Shown: positions 5,800 to 9,983 of the stretch, piece by piece
Numbering within the stretch: position 1 is the first letter of the stretch
How the letters are laid out: each line of letters begins with the position of its first letter
Source of the DNA: Synergistaceae bacterium
Lineage (GTDB): Bacteria > Synergistota > Synergistia > Synergistales > Aminobacteriaceae
Reading direction: 5' to 3'
NCBI GenBank assembly: GCA_031289165.1
Contig: JAITPZ010000168.1
Coordinates: forward strand, 1 to 9,983
DNA length: 9,983 nt
Program-made: the position numbers and the translations under genes
The notes under the pieces: model-generated
Databases searched by the model: none
Told to the model about the DNA's origin: nothing
What the model saw: only the letters and a program-made list of their open reading frames with translations

Positions 5800-7635
5800 T
5801 CACCCCTTCTCCCCGACGGGCGTTTCTTCCTGCTGTTCCCCGGCCAGGCGTTCCCTGCCGATGACCTCCAGCCGCTCCTTCAGACGCTTCCCCAGGTCGT
5901 CGAAGGCCGCCCCGTCGTCGGCCGCAAACTCGCGGACGTGCGTCAGCTCGACGAGTTCCTTCATCTTTCGGATCAGGGAGAGCGGACAACCCTCGGCGAC
6001 CAGAACCTTCGCCTGCCGGTGAAAGTCCAGAATCATCCTCATGATCCGAACTCCCTTTTCGGGCGGACAGAACGAGTCGTCGCTGAACGAGTTCTGCTGC
6101 AGATAGGCGCTTTTCAGGAGCGACGCCGTCAGGGCGATCAGGCGCTGTTCGTCGGGCAAAACGTCCTCGCCCATCAGGCGGATCGTCTGCTGCACGCTGT
6201 CGTCCTCGGCCAGAATCGCGCGCGTCTCCTCGCGCAGCGCGCCCCACTCCGCGTCGACATTTCGATGGTACCAGTCCTTCACCTCGTCCGCGTACTCGCT
6301 GTAGGAGTCCATCCAGCTGATCGCGGGGAAGTGACGCGCGTGGGCCAGCGAGGCGTCGAGCGCCCAGAAGCATCGGATGAAGCGCCGGGTGTGGCGCGTC
6401 ACGGGCTCGGTAAAGTCGCCGCCCGCGGGCGAGACCGCGCCGATGACGGAGATGCTGGCCGTCCTGTCGCCGAACGTCCGCACCTTGCCCGCGCGCTCGT
6501 AAAACTCGGCCAGCCGCGTCGCCAGATAAGCGGGGAAGCCCTCCTCCGCCGGAATTTCACCGAGGCGTCCGGAGAGCTCGCGCAGGGCCTCCGCCCAGCG
6601 GCTGGTGGAGTCGGCCATCATCGCGACGTCGTAGCCCATGTCGCGGTAGTACTCCGCGATCGTGATTCCCGTGTAGATGCTCGCCTCCCGTGCGGCCACC
6701 GGCATGTTCGACGTGTTCGCGATCAGGATGGTCCGCTGCATCAGGGGTTTTTTGGAGTAGGGGTCCTCGAGGGAGGGAAACTCCTCGAGAACCTGGGTCA
6801 TCTCGTTGCCGCGCTCGCCGCAGCCGATGTAGACCACGACCTTCGCGTTGCTCCACTTCGCGAGCTGGTGCTGCGTCACGGTCTTGCCCGTGCCGAAGCC
6901 TCCGGGGATGGCGGCCACTCCCCCCCTGGAGATGGGAAACAGGCCGTCGATGACGCGCTGCCCCGTGATCAGGGGTTCGTCGGGCAGCAGCCGCTCCTTG
7001 TACGGGCGCGGCCTGCGGACCGGCCAGAAATGAAACATATACACGGGGACGACGCGACCGTCCACGCGCCTGACGCGCGCCATGACCTCGGACGTCCTGT
7101 AGAACCCGGGCGGCACGATGAACTCGACCTCTCCCTCCAGGCCCTGCGGTACGAGAACGCGGTTTTCGATCAGGTCCGTCTCCTTCACCGAGGCGATCGC
7201 CATGCCACCGCCGACGACGTCTCCGACCTTGCAGGTGGGCGTCACCTCCCACGAATGGTCCATGTCGATGGGGTCGAGCGTCGTTCCCCGGTCGAGGAAG
7301 GCGCCCTCCTTTTCCATCAGGCGATCCAGGGGCCGTCCGATTCCGTCGATGATGTGCCCGATCAGGCCGGGCCCGAGGCACACGGACAGAGGACGCCCAA
7401 GGCCCCTGACGGGCTCGCCGACCTGAAGGCCGGTCGTGTCCTCGTAAACCTGAATAACGCCGTCGTCGCCGCTCATCTGAAGGATCTCGCCCGTCAGCTT
7501 CAGCTCGCCCACCTGCACGAGCTCGCGCATGGCGAAGGAGGAAAGCCCTGTGGCGTTGACGACAGGCCCGTTGATCATCGTTATTTTTCCGATTTTTGGG
7601 TTGCCGATTTCATTGTCACCAGTTTTATTGGTCAT
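5800..7635 (-). CDS. atpA: V/A-type ATPase subunit A (catalytic)
   Basis: The 611-residue catalytic subunit hydrolyses or makes ATP at the A/B interface. The N-terminal beta barrel begins with GKITMINGPVV (16-26) after an extension of about 12 residues. The A-specific 'non-homologous' insert lies at roughly 110-200. The Walker A motif GGFGTGKT (245-252) carries K251/T252. CGERGNEM (272-279) holds E274, the expected catalytic glutamate. DVAMMADSTSRWAEALREL (336-354) covers the Walker B strand, followed by GEIPAEEGFPAYLATRLAEF (359-378). All key residues are intact, so it should be active. The C-terminal helical domain ends in a short Glu-rich tail. ATG 7635 is preceded by AAGGCGG at 9 nt. An 86-nt gap separates it from subunit E, the widest spacing in the operon, and its stop lies 4 nt before the B start. 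Confidence 0.98.
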   Translation of the reverse strand: MTNKTGDNEIGNPKIGKITMINGPVVNATGLSSFAMRELVQVGELKLTGEILQMSGDDGVIQVYEDTTGLQVGEPVRGLGRPLSVCLGPGLIGHIIDGIGRPLDRLMEKEGAFLDRGTTLDPIDMDHSWEVTPTCKVGDVVGGGMAIASVKETDLIENRVLVPQGLEGEVEFIVPPGFYRTSEVMARVRRVDGRVVPVYMFHFWPVRRPRPYKERLLPDEPLITGQRVIDGLFPISRGGVAAIPGGFGTGKTVTQHQLAKWSNAKVVVYIGCGERGNEMTQVLEEFPSLEDPYSKKPLMQRTILIANTSNMPVAAREASIYTGITIAEYYRDMGYDVAMMADSTSRWAEALRELSGRLGEIPAEEGFPAYLATRLAEFYERAGKVRTFGDRTASISVIGAVSPAGGDFTEPVTRHTRRFIRCFWALDASLAHARHFPAISWMDSYSEYADEVKDWYHRNVDAEWGALREETRAILAEDDSVQQTIRLMGEDVLPDEQRLIALTASLLKSAYLQQNSFSDDSFCPPEKGVRIMRMILDFHRQAKVLVAEGCPLSLIRKMKELVELTHVREFAADDGAAFDDLGKRLKERLEVIGRERLAGEQQEETPVGEKG

Positions 7636-7722
7636 CGTCGTTTACCGCCTTATAAAATCGAAGTCAAAGGCATGAAGTCAGAAGAGCTGAAAGCACGAGG
7701 CATTTCGCGAGGGCCCATGACT

Positions 7723-8409
7723 CTAAAGTTCAGCCAGCACGGCGCTGGCCACGACGTCCGACATTTCCTCGACCCTGGACTTCCAGTCGGCCGTCACGCG
7801 CCACTTCCCCTCATCCGAGTACAGAAACACTCCGCCCGATATCGCGGCGGGCGTCGGATCGAACGCGACGCCGAGGTCGGGAAAACGGGCGTTCACAGCC
7901 GCCGCCACAGTCGGGCCGAAGGCGGCGTCCTCCGCGCGGAGGCGCATTTTCACCCTGCCCCTGCCAGAAAGGCCGGAGCAGGCCTCGATCGCCAGCCCCG
8001 TCAGAATCGCCTCGCAGTCCGGGCGTTCGGAAAAGGCGACCAGAGCCTTCTGAAAGCGCGCCATAGCCTCGAGGATCAGCTCGTTCTGGAGGCGCAGACG
8101 ATCTCTGTCGCGCGCGCCCTCCGCCTCGATCATGTGACGCGCCGTGATTTCCCGCGCGCGTTTTTCGGCGTCGGCCCGGATACTTCGCGCCATAGCGTCG
8201 AGCTGCGCCGACTGCGCCGCAAACCATTTGTCCGCCTCGAGCCGGGCCTCTTCCAGTATGCGCGTCCGCTCCAAATCTCCCTTTTGCAGAATCATGGCCT
8301 GAAGCTCGGCGAGCTTCTTCTTTTCGTCGTACGCGGCGCCCCCCACGGACAGCGTCTGTTCGCTCTCCCTCTTCTTACTTTTCTCCTCGGTTTTTCCCTT
8401 TTTTGTCAT
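7723..8409 (-). CDS. atpE: V/A-type ATPase subunit E (peripheral stalk)
   Basis: The 228-residue protein fits the E/H peripheral-stalk family, which tethers the A3B3 head to membrane subunit I. Residues 1-20 are a Lys/Glu-rich tail. Residues 25-125 form a long Ala/Glu/Arg/Lys-rich coiled coil (for example LEEARLEADKWFAAQ and EKRAREITARHMIEAEGARD). The C-terminal globular head includes PTPAAISGGVFLYSDEGKWR (about 185-204), the usual E-subunit motif, and WKSRVEEM. Its ATG overlaps the F stop (ATGA, 4 nt), so the two are coupled. The pairing partner (G/H-type coiled coil) is not seen in the window. Confidence 0.93.
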   Translation of the reverse strand: MTKKGKTEEKSKKRESEQTLSVGGAAYDEKKKLAELQAMILQKGDLERTRILEEARLEADKWFAAQSAQLDAMARSIRADAEKRAREITARHMIEAEGARDRDRLRLQNELILEAMARFQKALVAFSERPDCEAILTGLAIEACSGLSGRGRVKMRLRAEDAAFGPTVAAAVNARFPDLGVAFDPTPAAISGGVFLYSDEGKWRVTADWKSRVEEMSDVVASAVLAEL

Positions 8410-8717
8410 TCCAGTCTCACCTCTATCGCCTCACGGATGTACCGGAAGAGAAAGTCATCGCCCCGCCGGCTCCCATGCCTGTCGGGGATCTCGATCAGAA
8501 GCGGCAGAGATCCCTCGGAGCGCATTTTTCTGACGCGCTCCGGTATGGTTTCGGCCGCTCTTTCAGTCATGAGCAGAACGCCCAGGTCCTTCATGGCGAG
8601 GGCCTCGTTCAGCGCCTTCGTCGTCTCCGCCGGCCCGTGCGCCACGACCCCGGTGATTCCCGCCAGCTTCAGCAGAACCAGCGTGTCGTGGTTGTCGCTG
8701 ATCAGATAGCCCTTCAT
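8406..8717 (-). CDS. V/A-type ATPase subunit F (central stalk)
   Basis: The 103-residue protein is the usual length for subunit F, the small Rossmann-like protein that binds the central rotor shaft (subunit D). It opens with MKGYLISDNHDTLVLLKLAG (1-20), then has DLGVLLMTERAAETIP (44-59), LPLLIEIPDRHG (71-82), and ends in RYIREAIEVRLE. All are characteristic of the family. No clear Shine-Dalgarno precedes the ATG; the start lies 26 nt after the K stop, so translation may rely on coupling. The stop overlaps the start of subunit E. Names for this subunit vary between organisms (AtpF, NtpG), so no symbol is given. Confidence 0.94.
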   Translation of the reverse strand: MKGYLISDNHDTLVLLKLAGITGVVAHGPAETTKALNEALAMKDLGVLLMTERAAETIPERVRKMRSEGSLPLLIEIPDRHGSRRGDDFLFRYIREAIEVRLE

Positions 8718-8743
8718 GATGATGAAATAACGGCGACAAAAGC

Positions 8744-9172
8744 CTATCCGGGTATTCTGCCCAGGATAAAGAGGGAGATAACGAGGCCGTAAATGGCGAT
8801 GCCCTCGGCAAGGCCGACGTAAATCAGCGTCGTCCCGAAAAACGAGGGTTTCTCTCCCACCACGCCCAGAGCCGCCGATCCAACGAAGGCGACCCCTATT
8901 CCCGCTCCGAGGCAGGCCAACCCGGTCGAAAGCGCCGCGCCGATGAAACCCAGTCCCGCGGCGCTTCCCGCAGAGGCGGCCGCGGCCTCCGGCGTTTCGG
9001 CGGCCAGAGCGACCGTCGCGGCCGCGGAAAGTCCCAGCATCATGAAGGAACAGAACATCGCCAGCCCGAGCGCGCGTTTCGGGTCGCGGACCACGCGGCC
9101 GTTTTTCATCATCCAGTACCCCGTCCCCACCAGTGCGGCCACGGTTCCGGCCAAAATCACCAAACCCAGCAT
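8744..9172 (-). CDS. atpK: V/A-type ATPase subunit K (membrane rotor proteolipid)
   Basis: The 142-residue c-ring proteolipid sits in the membrane. A classic proteolipid hairpin fills residues 72-138: a glycine-rich helix (GAALSTGLACLGAGIGVAFV, 78-97), a polar turn GEKPSFFG (106-113), and LIYVGLAEGIAIYGLVISLF (116-135) with ion-carrying E123. The N-terminal 60 residues hold two more hydrophobic segments (about 2-22 and 36-57) that do not look like a second proteolipid hairpin, since no acidic residue or PGTQ-type motif is visible, plus an Ala/Glu linker (58-70). I cannot decide between H+ and Na+ coupling. ATG 9172 is chosen for its upstream GGGAGAGG and hydrophobic start; a longer frame to 9298 would overlap the subunit I gene and add a basic tail. 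It lies 40 nt after subunit I. Confidence 0.93.
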   Translation of the reverse strand: MLGLVILAGTVAALVGTGYWMMKNGRVVRDPKRALGLAMFCSFMMLGLSAAATVALAAETPEAAAASAGSAAGLGFIGAALSTGLACLGAGIGVAFVGSAALGVVGEKPSFFGTTLIYVGLAEGIAIYGLVISLFILGRIPG

Positions 9173-9212
9173 TACAACCTCTCCCTTCGTCGATTGCTTC
9201 CCGAAGCCCGCG

Positions 9213-9983
9213 TCAAAGACGCCCCTGCGCCGTTTTCTCCGGGCGCGTCCACAGGACCGGCTGAAACTCCCGCCCGCCGCCGTGATAGAACTTTCCAAAA
9301 AACTCGTAGTACTCGAGGCGCAGGGTCTGGATAAAGACGATCAGCCCCTCCAGCCCGACGATGAGCGCCTGCCCCAGCACAAGGACAAACGCGTGATAAA
9401 GCCGTCCTCCGGGGGCGTTTTCCACCATCTGAGCCAGCATGAACACCGCTCCGCTGAGCCCCACATGGTTCAGGGCAAAGGCCGCCAGCCGCACGAAGGA
9501 AGCCGTGTTGCTGATGAAGTTCAGCATCGCGTGAACGATCGAAAAAGCGTGGATCGCGCCGCCCTCGTCCACGCTCTCCCCGTGGAAAAAATATTTGGCG
9601 AGGCCGTTGCCGAATATCATGATCGCCAGAAGGATGACCATGATCGTGACGAAGACGTTCGTGTCGAACGCCAGGTCGGGGGAACCCGACACCGCGACGG
9701 CCTGGGTCACCGCGAACCAGTAGAACAGGAGGCCGGTAAACCCCTCGGGGCTGAAAAGGACCTCCCCCCACTCTCCCTTACGGGCGGCGTTCTGGATTCG
9801 AAAGCAGATCCCGAGCGTCAGAAAGAGGATCCCCACCCCGATGGACACGGGCAACAGCGTGTTCACGTCCTTCATCGGCGAAAGCCACATCGGGTGGACG
9901 AGCTCTTCGCTGCCAAACACGCTCCCGTAGAGAAAGCCGAAGCCGATGGACGCCGCGCCGGCGACCTTCATGACGGAAGCGAT
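9213..9983 (-). CDS. atpI: V/A-type ATPase subunit I (membrane stator, a-subunit), 5' end beyond the window
   Basis: The last 256 codons are visible and the frame is open at the right edge. This is the C-terminal membrane half of the roughly 600-700-residue subunit I, which forms the ion half-channels against the K ring. It shows IGFGFLYGSVFG, the helix-turn segment typical of the family, then several hydrophobic helices. SFVRLAAFALNHVG follows, with the essential channel arginine in RLAAF (codon 9491-9489). It ends with LEGLIVFIQTLRLEYYEFFG and GKFYHGGG-x-EFQP, the conserved family C-terminus. The ATG at 9971 lies inside the protein and is not a start. Its stop is 40 nt before subunit K. What precedes it, possibly C or D subunits, is outside the window. 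Confidence 0.95.
   Translation of the reverse strand: MASVMKVAGAASIGFGFLYGSVFGSEELVHPMWLSPMKDVNTLLPVSIGVGILFLTLGICFRIQNAARKGEWGEVLFSPEGFTGLLFYWFAVTQAVAVSGSPDLAFDTNVFVTIMVILLAIMIFGNGLAKYFFHGESVDEGGAIHAFSIVHAMLNFISNTASFVRLAAFALNHVGLSGAVFMLAQMVENAPGGRLYHAFVLVLGQALIVGLEGLIVFIQTLRLEYYEFFGKFYHGGGREFQPVLWTRPEKTAQGRL

Noticed and set aside
6557..7381. 274-codon minus-strand frame inside subunit A
   Set aside because: Out-of-frame shadow of the catalytic subunit; extreme Arg/Gly/His composition.
5635..8709. 1024-codon open frame on the plus strand, antisense to subunits A, E and F
   Set aside because: It is the mirror of real, strongly conserved genes in GC-rich DNA, where antisense stops are rare. 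Its translation is Arg/His/Asp/Leu-rich and low in recognisable motifs. It begins inside the antisense of subunit B and has no ribosome site or promoter I can see.
1..9983. CRISPR arrays, complete insertion sequences, toxin-antitoxin pairs or defence genes
   Set aside because: Searched by eye for regular repeats, transposase motifs and small paired genes. Apart from the integrase relic, none is present.

Overview
The window looks bacterial and has two unlike halves, both read mainly on the minus strand. Positions 4335-9983 hold most of a GC-rich V/A-type (rotary) ATPase operon. It is transcribed right to left in the order subunit I (5' end beyond the window), K (proteolipid), F, E, A (catalytic), B (non-catalytic), with very short gaps or overlaps. 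A V/A-type ATPase in a GC-rich bacterium with this spacing suggests Synergistota or a similar lineage. That placement is an inference, and Spirochaetota and Bacillota also carry such operons. Subunits C and D are not in the visible part. The operon appears to end just after B at a strong GC hairpin.

Positions 3650-4200 are a junction. A complete tRNA-Cys(GCA) gene with an encoded CCA end has its own promoter and a textbook intrinsic terminator. Directly downstream, on the same strand, is a decayed fragment of a P4-type tyrosine integrase that lacks its start and its catalytic domain. This is what the edge of an old tRNA-targeted genomic island looks like.

Positions 1-3650 hold a small, compositionally different catabolic unit. 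A LacI-family regulator (plus strand) is divergent from a two-gene minus-strand operon. The operon encodes a creatininase-fold metal-dependent amidohydrolase, best matched by eye to the diketo-inositol (3-dehydro-scyllo-inosose) hydrolase IolN group, followed by a mandelate racemase/enolase-superfamily sugar-acid dehydratase or racemase, cut by the window edge. The arrangement points to breakdown of a cyclitol or sugar acid under LacI control; the substrate is inferred.

The roughly 550-base AT-rich divergent intergenic region (2038-2585) is the least explained part. It holds a near-perfect LacI-type operator (GGTAAGCGCTTATC), a second palindrome (TTTCGCTGCGAAA), two short tandem direct duplications, a Fur-like 7-1-7 inverted repeat near the regulator promoter, and a segment around 2165-2310. 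Read on the minus strand, that segment contains nested helices closed by a 7-bp long-range pairing and a GAAA-capped hairpin. It may be a leader RNA or a fragment of a larger structured RNA such as a group II intron.
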